Shown piece by piece: positions 28,238-36,171 of a DNA stretch of 48,795 bases. The translations under genes and the position numbers were made by a program. This DNA is from Gammaproteobacteria bacterium MedPE (GTDB taxonomy: Bacteria; Pseudomonadota; Gammaproteobacteria; Enterobacterales; Psychrobiaceae): NCBI GenBank assembly GCA_001874365.1, contig MPDF01000011.1, positions 1 through 48,795 of the forward strand, in the 5' to 3' direction. The notes beneath the pieces are model-generated. The model was given only the letters and a program-made list of their open reading frames with translations, had not been told where the DNA came from and did not search any database. Within the stretch, counting starts at the first letter, position 1; the number at the start of each line of letters is the position of its first letter.

Positions 28238-28759
28238 CTATGGCTTTAAATAGAGCGTATTAGATGCAATATCGATAATTGCTTCATGAGCAACGAGAAT
28301 ATCTTGGCCGATCACGCCAGCAATAGGCACAGTCGAAATGCTATTAAGTGCATTAACAACATGAGAAAGGTCCATCGCAAAGATATGCGTGGTGTTGGTT
28401 TTAAAATTTTGAATTTTTAAACTATCAACGTTAAATGATTGTGCATTAACATTACCGCCTAAGCCAGTTGCTTGAGCGTTATCAATTTGCGATGTGGGGA
28501 TCAATCTAAACTTTATTAGCTCATCATTGTTAACAACACTAACACTAGCACCGCTATCTAAAACAAAGTGTGACTGTTTACCATTAATGGAGACGTTGAC
28601 GATTGCGTGTTGACTCGACAATTTCTGATAACAAAACTTACTAAAGCCTTTTTTTGACAAGAAGCGGTCAAGGGAGGATAGATTTTCCGTCGAGCAATTT
28701 GCCAAAACATTAGATGTTAAAAACATCCCTAACAGCATCACCATCGCTCTACATTTCAT
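28238..28759 (-). CDS. Retropepsin-like aspartic protease, exported
   Basis: 173 residues with an N-terminal signal peptide (cleavage after about residue 20, VLA-NC). One clan AA aspartic protease half-domain carries the catalytic motif FVLDSGASVSVV (D68) and a later IAGVIGQDIL segment that fits the psi-loop/flap-side glycine region. With one catalytic aspartate per chain it should work as a homodimer, like retroviral proteases. Four cysteines (C3, C22, C43 and a possible pair) suggest a periplasmic environment. The substrate is unknown. It is monocistronic. Confidence 0.82.
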   Translation of the reverse strand: MKCRAMVMLLGMFLTSNVLANCSTENLSSLDRFLSKKGFSKFCYQKLSSQHAIVNVSINGKQSHFVLDSGASVSVVNNDELIKFRLIPTSQIDNAQATGLGGNVNAQSFNVDSLKIQNFKTNTTHIFAMDLSHVVNALNSISTVPIAGVIGQDILVAHEAIIDIASNTLYLKP

Positions 28760-28915
28760 GATCCTTATTTACTCCTCGTGCTATTGCTTCTGTTGTTCGT
28801 TAACTAATGTTAGTCAATTAAAGCATCATAGATTAATGGATTATTTTCAAGATGTCATGATATTTTAAATAGCGCGTTTGATAGGTTGTCGTTACGGAAG
28901 AATGTTTTATGTGTA

Positions 28916-29122
28916 ATACCAATTGCATCAAATAATTGCCCACATGTACTTGTTAAAACTAACTAAGATGGCGTTGCTTTCAATCCTAATAGCCAGCTAT
29001 TAGCCGGCAATCTGCTCCTGCGTTGCCCTAATAACGACATCCATGTCGAAATCAATCGAGCGCCTTGTTTTAGCTGACTTTATCTACGCACAACAAGAGC
29101 ACTTACTCAATGCAATTGGTAT
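28916..29122. mobile_element. MITE-like non-coding element with terminal inverted repeats
   Basis: About 207 bases bounded by ATACCAATTGCAT at the left and its reverse complement ATGCAATTGGTAT at the right. The inverted repeats continue imperfectly inward (TAATTGC against TAAGTGC). Inside are two perfect small hairpins, TAATAGC/GCTATTA (28987-29002) and CGACAT/ATGTCG (29035-29048). No open reading frame of note is present. The size, structure and intergenic position fit a miniature transposable or REP-like repeat. The copy number cannot be judged from one window, and no second copy was seen here. Confidence 0.7.
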
Positions 29123-29124
29123 AA

Positions 29125-29153
29125 TAGAAAAGGTGGCGCTAAACTCCACCTTT
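29125..29153 (-). terminator. Terminator downstream of the chemoreceptor
   Basis: An 8-bp stem AAAGGTGG/CCACCTTT with a 9-base loop. On the minus strand it is followed by a short T-rich tract. It lies 16 bases beyond the chemoreceptor stop and abuts the MITE-like element. Confidence 0.6.
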
Positions 29154-29168
29154 ATCATTTAAACAATC

Positions 29169-31280
29169 TTAAGTTTTTAGTTTGCTTAGCTGATTCTCTT
29201 GCACTTTTACAAGCTCAGCTAAATTAACGCTACTACCATAGGCTTCATCAGCAAAGCTCGAAAGCTCTGCCGCTGATGTTGAAATTATCGTAATATTCTT
29301 GTTAACTTCTTCCGTCACTGCACTTTGCTCTTCAGCAGCAGTAGCGATATGGCTCACTTTGCCAGAAACCTCGTCAATCTGTTCAACCATTTCATTAAGT
29401 GATGTCAGTGCATCGTTAGTTTTCGACACAGCCATTTGTGCTTGCTCGGTGCCCTTTTCAATGACACTAGAGGCGTTAATGACTTCGGTATGCAAAGACT
29501 CGATTAACTGGCTAATTGTGTCAGTCGACTCCTGTGTTTTAGACGCCAAAGAGCGAACTTCATCGGCAACAACGGCGAAACCTCGACCTTGATCGCCGGC
29601 ACGTGCTGCTTCAATGGCAGCGTTAAGTGCCAATAAGTTCGTTTGATCGGCGATAGCACGGATAACTTCAACAATGGAGCTAATATTGTCGCTACTTTGT
29701 GACACTTTATTCACCGCGTCACGTGCTTGTAGTGACTCTTGTGACATTGTCGATACATAATCCATCGCTGTTGTAAGGTTTGTACGACTCGCTTTGACAT
29801 TCTCACTCATTGCGTCGGCTTCACTTGCAGTATCTTCTGAGGCTCTAGCGACTTCCAAAGCCGTTGAGCTCATTTCGTTCATTGCCGTAACAACATTCTC
29901 AATTTCAATATATTGCCCGTTAACACTATCGCGAATACTCTGCGATATCCGCGCTGTCTCTTCACTTTCTTGTTGAGTTTTCGCCGTCAGCTCTTTTAAT
30001 TCATCAATTAATGCTTTGAGTTTTTCTAAGAAGCGATTAAACCAACCCGCTAACCCAATGAGTTCAGCGTGCGACTCGACAACCATCGTCTTGGTCAAGT
30101 CACCATCTTCACTAGCAAGGTTTTCCATTCTGTCTTTAAAGACATTAATTGGACGCACGATGCTTCGTGTTAGGAACCAAATAGCGATGATTGCAATAAC
30201 TGCCGTGATAAAGCCAATCAATAACTGTAAAGAATGAAGTGATTGAGCGTTGTCACTCATTGTTTCATCTAGCTGATAAACACGAGCAAATGCGTCACTT
30301 TTTTCCACTTCAATAATAATTGACCACTGGCTATTTGAGACAGGTATATCAATGGATTGCGCCACTGTAATAAATTGGGCGTCTTCAAGGTACCCATTAC
30401 CACGATGAAGTTGTTTCAATTGAGTTGCACGAGCATTATTAACAGCTTCGCTAAATGGACGCCCAAGTTTATTGTAATGACTTGATGCAACAATAAATCC
30501 CTTTTGACTTAGCAAGGTAACTTTGGCATTGCCGTTATAAAGTTGTTTTGATAACTCGCCGATGAATCGTTGAAATATTGGTAAATTCAAATCAGCACCA
30601 ACTAATCCTTTGAACTGACCGTCCTTCATAACGGGCACCGTCAACGACGTCATTAGCTCTTTATTACCAGGCGATATCTCGTAAAGATAAGGTTCCATTA
30701 AACAAGGTTTGCGGTTTTCCTTGGCACATAGAAACCACTCAGCCGCACGAACACCAAATTCGTTAAGTGTTGTGTCGTATTTATCATTGGCGTCTTCTAT
30801 TTCACTCTGGACAATGACGCCATTTGCTTCACGAACAAAATAAACTTCAAACGAACCGGCCCCTTTAACACTATGCATACTGTTTAGATGCTGATCGTCA
30901 AATTGATCGAATCCATTGGCTTCAAACTGCGCATAAAACGATGAAAGTTGTTTGTTATGTTGCAATGTATCACTGACTGCTTTCTTCGCTAAATCACGAT
31001 TTATAGCATTAGGACCTGTATCATTTAGTAATGCCACAAACGAGAAAGGTACACGGTAAGCTTCATTAATAAATCCCGCTATGCGCTCACCGTATTGCGA
31101 TGCTTGTGCATTGAGCTTAATTTTTATTTCTTCATTTAACGCTTGCTTAACTTCCTGTGCAACGACGTCATTACTATTACTCTGTGCAATCCACACACTG
31201 ATTGATAGTGACAGAACAGTGAAAAGAAACAAACTAATAGACATCCACAATAGCTTCGAACTGATTGAGTATTTTTTCAT
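29169..31280 (-). CDS. Methyl-accepting chemotaxis protein with a Cache-type sensor
   Basis: 703 residues. TM1 is at about 10-30. A periplasmic double-Cache-like sensor (35-345) contains [13 protein letters not shown] and [16 protein letters not shown]2 (about 350-372) is followed by HAMP and a signalling coiled coil with the invariant hairpin tip ([20 protein letters not shown]) and [17 protein letters not shown]. It senses small organic ligands outside and signals to CheA. GAGGAAGAT before the ATG is a strong ribosome binding site. No other chemotaxis genes are nearby. Upstream is a weak sigma-28-like promoter. Confidence 0.93.
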   Translation of the reverse strand: MKKYSISSKLLWMSISLFLFTVLSLSISVWIAQSNSNDVVAQEVKQALNEEIKIKLNAQASQYGERIAGFINEAYRVPFSFVALLNDTGPNAINRDLAKKAVSDTLQHNKQLSSFYAQFEANGFDQFDDQHLNSMHSVKGAGSFEVYFVREANGVIVQSEIEDANDKYDTTLNEFGVRAAEWFLCAKENRKPCLMEPYLYEISPGNKELMTSLTVPVMKDGQFKGLVGADLNLPIFQRFIGELSKQLYNGNAKVTLLSQKGFIVASSHYNKLGRPFSEAVNNARATQLKQLHRGNGYLEDAQFITVAQSIDIPVSNSQWSIIIEVEKSDAFARVYQLDETMSDNAQSLHSLQLLIGFITAVIAIIAIWFLTRSIVRPINVFKDRMENLASEDGDLTKTMVVESHAELIGLAGWFNRFLEKLKALIDELKELTAKTQQESEETARISQSIRDSVNGQYIEIENVVTAMNEMSSTALEVARASEDTASEADAMSENVKASRTNLTTAMDYVSTMSQESLQARDAVNKVSQSSDNISSIVEVIRAIADQTNLLALNAAIEAARAGDQGRGFAVVADEVRSLASKTQESTDTISQLIESLHTEVINASSVIEKGTEQAQMAVSKTNDALTSLNEMVEQIDEVSGKVSHIATAAEEQSAVTEEVNKNITIISTSAAELSSFADEAYGSSVNLAELVKVQENQLSKLKT

Positions 31281-31600
31281 ATCTTCCTCGATGAAAGTGG
31301 TGGTAAGCGCATAAAACGCTTATCGACAAAATGAATAAAATCATTGAATGAATATATTATAACGAATAAAGAAGGTGAGTACTTAACTGAGCCTAAGATG
31401 ATGATTACTAATGTGCGCCCTTTCGTGTAAAAAGTTCAGAAAGTGTCCTTTTTTTGAAGGCGCATCACCTTTTGTAAAGCACTAACAACTATAGATTTAT
31501 TAAAGAATTAGCCGAATTAATCAACAGGGTAATTTTACTGAGTCATACGTTCAACATAATTATGCACCCTGATTCATAATTAGTCAGTTTTCTGGGGCGA
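31281..31600. other. 320-base intergenic region between chemoreceptor start and SSB-like gene end
   Basis: It holds the chemoreceptor leader and its possible promoter (31281-31350). The remainder is AT-rich sequence with no convincing open reading frame, terminator or repeat. A small AAGCG/CGCTT inverted repeat lies at about 31304-31320. Confidence 0.5.
31320..31347 (-). promoter_or_regulatory. Possible sigma-28 (FliA) type promoter of the chemoreceptor
   Basis: On the minus strand TCAA, 16 bases, then GTCGATAA, compared with the FliA consensus TAAA-N15-GCCGATAA. The -10 part matches 7 of 8 positions; the -35 part and the spacing are poor. Its distance from the start codon (about 40 bases) is suitable. 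Confidence 0.3.
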
Positions 31601-32233
31601 CTAACTCAAAACACACGTATGCCCTTCAACCCAATATTGGTGATTGAAACTATCACCAACCTTTTTAGATTGCCCACTAAGCGCCCCCTCTACCATCGCG
31701 ATCGTTGGCGCGTTTTCCTGAGCCAGTTGATTGGCGATATATTTGGCAGTTGCTCCTTTTAACTTCACTTCAGTATGTATTGTTTTGTCGTCAAGATTAG
31801 AAACATCTAATTCCAATGTTAACAAATCAATACCGTTGATGGTTTGTACTAATTCTGAATGTTTCACAACGGTTCCAACGAGATGCGCTTGATTCCAGTT
31901 AATAGCAGTCGACTTTGGAATCAACTTAACCTGCTGCGCTTGCAGTGTATCTTTACCCGTTGTGGCCTGACTTTGCAATTGTCTTATTTGAGCTCGAACG
32001 TAAATTCCCTGCCCCGCAGAAGCATTAGCAACTGCGTTCTCAGCATCATTTCCCAATAATGTCACACTAAAATAATTACTGTGCTCTTGCCAAACCCCTT
32101 GGCTGTCACGCCATTTGCGTTTAGTAATAACCTCAAGAGGTAACATCGCGGTACCATCAGCAAAATAGCGAATTTGATTATGCTTACTAACGATATTTCC
32201 CAATAACACAATGTGATTGTCATGAAGATTCAC
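31601..32233 (-). CDS. SSB/PriB-like protein with two predicted OB folds
   Basis: 210 residues. Residues 5-105 read like a single-stranded-DNA-binding OB fold (HIVLLGNIVSKHNQIRYFAD, then WRDSQGVWQEHSNYFSVTLLG and AGQGIYVRAQIRQLQ). Residues 108-205 start again with HLVGTVVKHSELVQTINGID and have a similar strand pattern, suggesting a second OB domain. There is no acidic DDDIPF-type SSB tail. I chose the GTG at 32233 because GGAG lies 6 bases upstream; an in-frame TTG lies 12 bases earlier. It could be a PriB-like primosomal protein or an accessory SSB. The identity is inferred from pattern only. Confidence 0.6.
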   Translation of the reverse strand: MNLHDNHIVLLGNIVSKHNQIRYFADGTAMLPLEVITKRKWRDSQGVWQEHSNYFSVTLLGNDAENAVANASAGQGIYVRAQIRQLQSQATTGKDTLQAQQVKLIPKSTAINWNQAHLVGTVVKHSELVQTINGIDLLTLELDVSNLDDKTIHTEVKLKGATAKYIANQLAQENAPTIAMVEGALSGQSKKVGDSFNHQYWVEGHTCVLS

Positions 32234-32361
32234 TGGCGACTCCAACGATTATAGTTACTGCAATTATAATATAAAAATCAGTTTGTTATAAATTTAAATT
32301 GTGAATTTTATAAAATACACCTATCCTTACACCGCAAACCAATTTACCAATAGGAATTAAC

Positions 32362-33633
32362 ATGACCAAAAATGGAATTATCGGCCTTTCAGCAGGAGCT
32401 ATTATTGTTCTTGGCGGTCTTACTTTTTACACCCATTCAGCATTTTCAAGCCAAATAGAACAAGCTATCGCAGAAAAAGATAATGCCCAATACACGGTAT
32501 CAATAGAGTCTAAAGAAGATGGATTTTTGAGCAGTAAAGTTCAATATAAATTTACGCTAGATAAAAACATTGCAGCCCAGATGGGTACAAGCTTACCAAG
32601 CGATGTAGACTTTTACATTAACCATGATTACGCGAGCTATCCGTTGCTAGTTGACAGCAAATTTACGGTAGATTTTACAAAGGGCGCTGGCAAAGAATTT
32701 ATCGACGCATTAACAGCAGACAATCTTGAGCACATGGTAACGCTTAGTACCAATTTATTGACACAATCAAACGCACTAGACATTGAAATTCTGCCAGCAG
32801 TACTGGAAGATCATGCTCAAAATGTCGTCACTTTAGGCAGTGTAAAAGCAAGCTTTGACGGCGATTTAGCATTTAGCCAAGGTGACTTTGCTTTTGCATT
32901 TAGTGAAATGGATGCGCAAATGAAGCAAGGCGGCAGTTTCCAACTGAAAAGCTTATCGAGCGCTGGAACAATTGATTCGCAAAGCGGATTTACCTTCACG
33001 AAAAACTCTGTAAGTGCGTTAGAAGAAGCGAGTTATAAAAACGACGCTGTTCTGGAAAGTTGGTCAGTCAATCATTTATCAGCGATATCATCTTCAAAAG
33101 GCTTCGATACTGATGTCATTTCTGGCGAAACTAAGATTGCAGCACAATCAGTGTCAGTCAAAAATGCATTATTGAATTACATGGTAACTGATACAGAAAT
33201 TGACCTAATGGTCCAAAACCTTGATAAGGCTGGCATCATTGAATTGAACAAATTGTCAAGTTCAGCGTCACAACTTCCAGAAATCTTAGCGTCGACAGAA
33301 GGCATTATTAATCGTGGTTTTGATGGGAAAATCACTAAACTAAAAACAACCGTCAATGACGTCTCTTTAGATTCTTCAGGTACGTTTGACTTCCCTGCAT
33401 ACACGGGTGAAATGAATCAGCAAATGATAATGATGCACGTTGCTCAGAAATTCAGCCTCGATTATTCAGCAAACTTATCAAATAACTACGCAGAAGTCTT
33501 TCCACAATATGCACCAATGATTGATGGCTTGACGGCACAAGGGTTCGCTGAGAAAGATCAAGACGGCAATGTCAGTACGACAATTAAAATTAAAGATATG
33601 GCTATCACAGCAAATGATAAGCGTATTAGATAA
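32362..33633 (+). CDS. DUF945 (YdgA-like) protein
   Basis: 423 residues. An N-terminal membrane anchor (about 5-25, GIIGLSAGAIIVLGGLTFYT) precedes a long periplasmic beta-rich body. The overall composition and layout match DUF945/YdgA proteins (E. coli YdgA is about 500 residues), which have no settled function. AGGAATTAAC precedes the ATG. It is divergent from the SSB-like gene and followed by a convergent terminator. Confidence in the family is moderate because the sequence is divergent. Confidence 0.72.
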   Translation: MTKNGIIGLSAGAIIVLGGLTFYTHSAFSSQIEQAIAEKDNAQYTVSIESKEDGFLSSKVQYKFTLDKNIAAQMGTSLPSDVDFYINHDYASYPLLVDSKFTVDFTKGAGKEFIDALTADNLEHMVTLSTNLLTQSNALDIEILPAVLEDHAQNVVTLGSVKASFDGDLAFSQGDFAFAFSEMDAQMKQGGSFQLKSLSSAGTIDSQSGFTFTKNSVSALEEASYKNDAVLESWSVNHLSAISSSKGFDTDVISGETKIAAQSVSVKNALLNYMVTDTEIDLMVQNLDKAGIIELNKLSSSASQLPEILASTEGIINRGFDGKITKLKTTVNDVSLDSSGTFDFPAYTGEMNQQMIMMHVAQKFSLDYSANLSNNYAEVFPQYAPMIDGLTAQGFAEKDQDGNVSTTIKIKDMAITANDKRIR

Positions 33634-33660
33634 TTGATATTATAAACAGCACGAGAATCG

Positions 33661-33697
33661 ATAAGGGCGCTAACAAAGCGCCCTTATTCTTGTTTTT
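33661..33697. terminator. Convergent terminator between DUF945 gene and pyrC
   Basis: A perfect 10-bp stem ATAAGGGCGC/GCGCCCTTAT with a 7-base loop. T-rich sequence follows on the plus strand, and the spacing suits both converging genes. Confidence 0.82.
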
Positions 33698-33709
33698 AAC
33701 CACTTACAA

Positions 33710-34747
33710 TTAATAAGCAGTAACTGTCCACTCAATTGTCTCAGTTGCCTTTAACGGAACAACAACATCACTGCCCAGTGGCAACGTTTCTGGCACTGTC
33801 CAAGCCGATTTCTCTAAAGTAATAGTGTCTTGATTTCGAGCGATGCCATAAAAATCGGGACCAAAATGAGAAGCAAAGCCTTCGAGTTTATCTAAGGCAT
33901 TTTCTTTTTCAAATACTTCAGCATAGAGCTCAATTGCCGCAAACGCCGTGTAGGCACCGGCACATCCACATGCAGCTTCTTTGTTATCTTTGGTATGAGG
34001 TGCAGAGTCAGTGCCCAAGAAGAATTTCGGGCTACCGCTAATTGCGGCTTGTATTAACGCCTGTTGATGAGAGTTACGTTTTAAAATTGGCAAACAATAG
34101 TAGTGTGGCTTTATCCCGCCCACGAGCATGTGATTTCTGTTGTACAACAAATGATGTGCGGTAATGGTTGCACCAATGTTAGCAGGCGCTGACATCACAA
34201 AATCAACGGCTTGCTTAGTCGTGATGTGCTCCATAACAATTTTTAAAGAAGGAAAATCGTTCACAACATTCGTTAATATCTTGCTAATAAAGATTGCTTC
34301 TCGGTCAAAAATATCGATGTCATTATCGGTCACTTCGCCATGAACAAGTAATGGCATGCCAAGTTCACTCATCATCGCTAAAACTGGGTAAATATTTTTA
34401 ACGTCAGTAACACCAGAGGCTGAATTCGTCGTCGCACCAGCCGGGTAAAGTTTAGCAGCGTAGACTTTACCACTCTCATACGCTAGCTTCATCTCTTGTG
34501 GCGACGTTGCATCGGTAAGGTAAATAACCATCAGTGGCTCAAAGTTACTGCCATTGGGTTTACTGGCTATGATACGATCACGATATTTCAACGCCTGTTC
34601 AGTCGTTGTCACAGGTGGTACCAAATTTGGCATAATAATGGCGCGGCCCATATATTTAGCGCTATCAGGAACCGTCGTTGCTAGTGCTTCTTTATCTCTT
34701 ACATGTAAATGCCAATCGTCCGGACGTGTAATGGTAATTTTTGTCAT
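33710..34747 (-). CDS. pyrC: Dihydroorotase (type II)
   Basis: 345 residues from the ATG at 34747; E. coli PyrC has 348. Zinc ligands are visible in DWHLHVRD, the carboxylated lysine in [14 protein letters not shown], and further ligands in [15 protein letters not shown] and LGTDSAPH. It closes carbamoyl-aspartate to dihydroorotate in pyrimidine synthesis. An in-frame GTG 12 bases upstream lacks a ribosome binding site, so I did not use it. It is monocistronic. Confidence 0.95.
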   Translation of the reverse strand: MTKITITRPDDWHLHVRDKEALATTVPDSAKYMGRAIIMPNLVPPVTTTEQALKYRDRIIASKPNGSNFEPLMVIYLTDATSPQEMKLAYESGKVYAAKLYPAGATTNSASGVTDVKNIYPVLAMMSELGMPLLVHGEVTDNDIDIFDREAIFISKILTNVVNDFPSLKIVMEHITTKQAVDFVMSAPANIGATITAHHLLYNRNHMLVGGIKPHYYCLPILKRNSHQQALIQAAISGSPKFFLGTDSAPHTKDNKEAACGCAGAYTAFAAIELYAEVFEKENALDKLEGFASHFGPDFYGIARNQDTITLEKSAWTVPETLPLGSDVVVPLKATETIEWTVTAY

Positions 34748-34949
34748 AAAGAAGCTCACTTATAGTCATTATTAAATTGGCGCATAGTGTAGAGATTAGT
34801 CACTATCAAGTAAAGGTATAGCACGGACTGAGCGATAAATTAATCAGTTATCCAAGGATCATTAACTTTGTAGCGCACTTCATTTAGAATTGGTTTAGAA
34901 TAGCGCCTACGATATGGCTAATTCAGCCAAAAATTTTAGGAAAAATATT

Positions 34950-35279
34950 ATGGCTAAGACGTCAGCAATTGATAGCGACTTATTAATCGGTTTTGCATTG
35001 GATCTCTTTGAAGAACATGCCGGCGATAATTTAGATGAACCCGATCTTAATTATTACCTCGAACAGTGTGAAACTGCCGCAGCAGTAGAGCTTGTCAGTG
35101 CGTTTAATGATTGGCAAGAGATTGCAGAGTTAACGCAAGACGAATTAGATAGCGATTATATTGAAGTACGCATCGGCTTAATGGAAGATGATGAATTTGA
35201 TCTAATTTATGCTCGGGTCTTACTTAAAGCAAATCAAAAACAATTGAATGAATTTAGCCAAATAAAGTGGAAGCGCTAA
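34950..35279 (+). CDS. Small acidic protein of unknown function
   Basis: 109 residues, rich in Asp/Glu, with no signal peptide or membrane segment and mostly helical by composition. The ATG at 34950 follows TAGGAAAAATATT, an ideal ribosome binding site; an earlier in-frame ATG at 34914 has none. Its family is not recognised. It is divergent from pyrC and ends at a strong bidirectional terminator. Confidence 0.75.
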   Translation: MAKTSAIDSDLLIGFALDLFEEHAGDNLDEPDLNYYLEQCETAAAVELVSAFNDWQEIAELTQDELDSDYIEVRIGLMEDDEFDLIYARVLLKANQKQLNEFSQIKWKR

Positions 35280-35295
35280 ATGAGTGTTCGTCATT

Positions 35296-35325
35296 AAAAA
35301 AGCCGACTAACGTCGGCTTTTTTGT
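35296..35325. terminator. Bidirectional terminator
   Basis: A 12-bp stem AAAAAAGCCGAC/GTCGGCTTTTTT with a 4-base loop, A-rich on the left and T-rich on the right. It serves both the small acidic protein gene and the convergent YebC-family gene. Confidence 0.92.
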
Positions 35326-35338
35326 TTCTATTTGTTAA

Positions 35339-36061
35339 CTATTCAGGTAACACGGCATTGTGATACACGTTTTGAACGTCATCGCAATCATCGAGCATTG
35401 TTTGAAATTTCTCAAAATCTGCTAAGTCATCAGCACCAATTTCAGACTCAGTTTGTGCAACAAAGGTGATTTCTTCCACTTCAAATTCTAATTCACTGTC
35501 CATATCATGCAACGCACTCTTCACTTTAAAGAATTCTGTGTGGGGTGCAAACACAGTAATTTTGCCGTCCTCATTCTCAATGTCGGTTACATCAACATCG
35601 GCTTCCAATAGTGCTTCATAAGCAGCATCTTCATCGTTGCCTTCATATCTAAAGATAGCTAAATGATCAAACATGTGTGCAACAGTACCTGTGCTACCAA
35701 TTTTAGCGTGAGATTTTACAAAACAGTTACGTACTTCAGTGTAAGTACGTTTGTTGTTATCCGTTAAACAGTCAACGATAACCATGCATCCACCAGGCCC
35801 AAAACCTTCGTAGCGCGCAGTTTCATAGTTTTCACCACCACCGCCGGTCGCTTTTTCAATTGCTCGGTCAATAACGTGTGTTGGTACTTGATCTTTTTTT
35901 GCTTTTTCAATCAAGCGCTTTAAAGAGATATTGGTGTCTGGATCCGCTCCACCATTTTTCGCACTGACGTAAATCTCTTTACCGTAACGAGAGTAAACAC
36001 GAACCTTAGCACCTTGGGTTTTTGCCATCGATGCCTTTCTGTTTTCAAAACTACGACCCAT
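35339..36061 (-). CDS. YebC/PmpR-family protein (YeeN type)
   Basis: 240 residues. The start [19 protein letters not shown], the segment [40 protein letters not shown] and the final VQNVYHN are diagnostic of the TACO1/YebC family. Within it the version lacking the usual GHSKW start resembles E. coli YeeN. Family members bind DNA as regulators or relieve ribosome stalling at proline stretches; either may apply. It is monocistronic, between two terminator regions. Confidence 0.9.
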   Translation of the reverse strand: MGRSFENRKASMAKTQGAKVRVYSRYGKEIYVSAKNGGADPDTNISLKRLIEKAKKDQVPTHVIDRAIEKATGGGGENYETARYEGFGPGGCMVIVDCLTDNNKRTYTEVRNCFVKSHAKIGSTGTVAHMFDHLAIFRYEGNDEDAAYEALLEADVDVTDIENEDGKITVFAPHTEFFKVKSALHDMDSELEFEVEEITFVAQTESEIGADDLADFEKFQTMLDDCDDVQNVYHNAVLPE

Positions 36062-36171
36062 TATTGTTCTCTTTATTTATTCCAAAAATTTATGCTCCGA
36101 TTCTAACAGAATATCGGTTCAAGATGCTAGCAACGAAATATTGCCCGTTGCTTTAATAAACAGCTCGCCCG

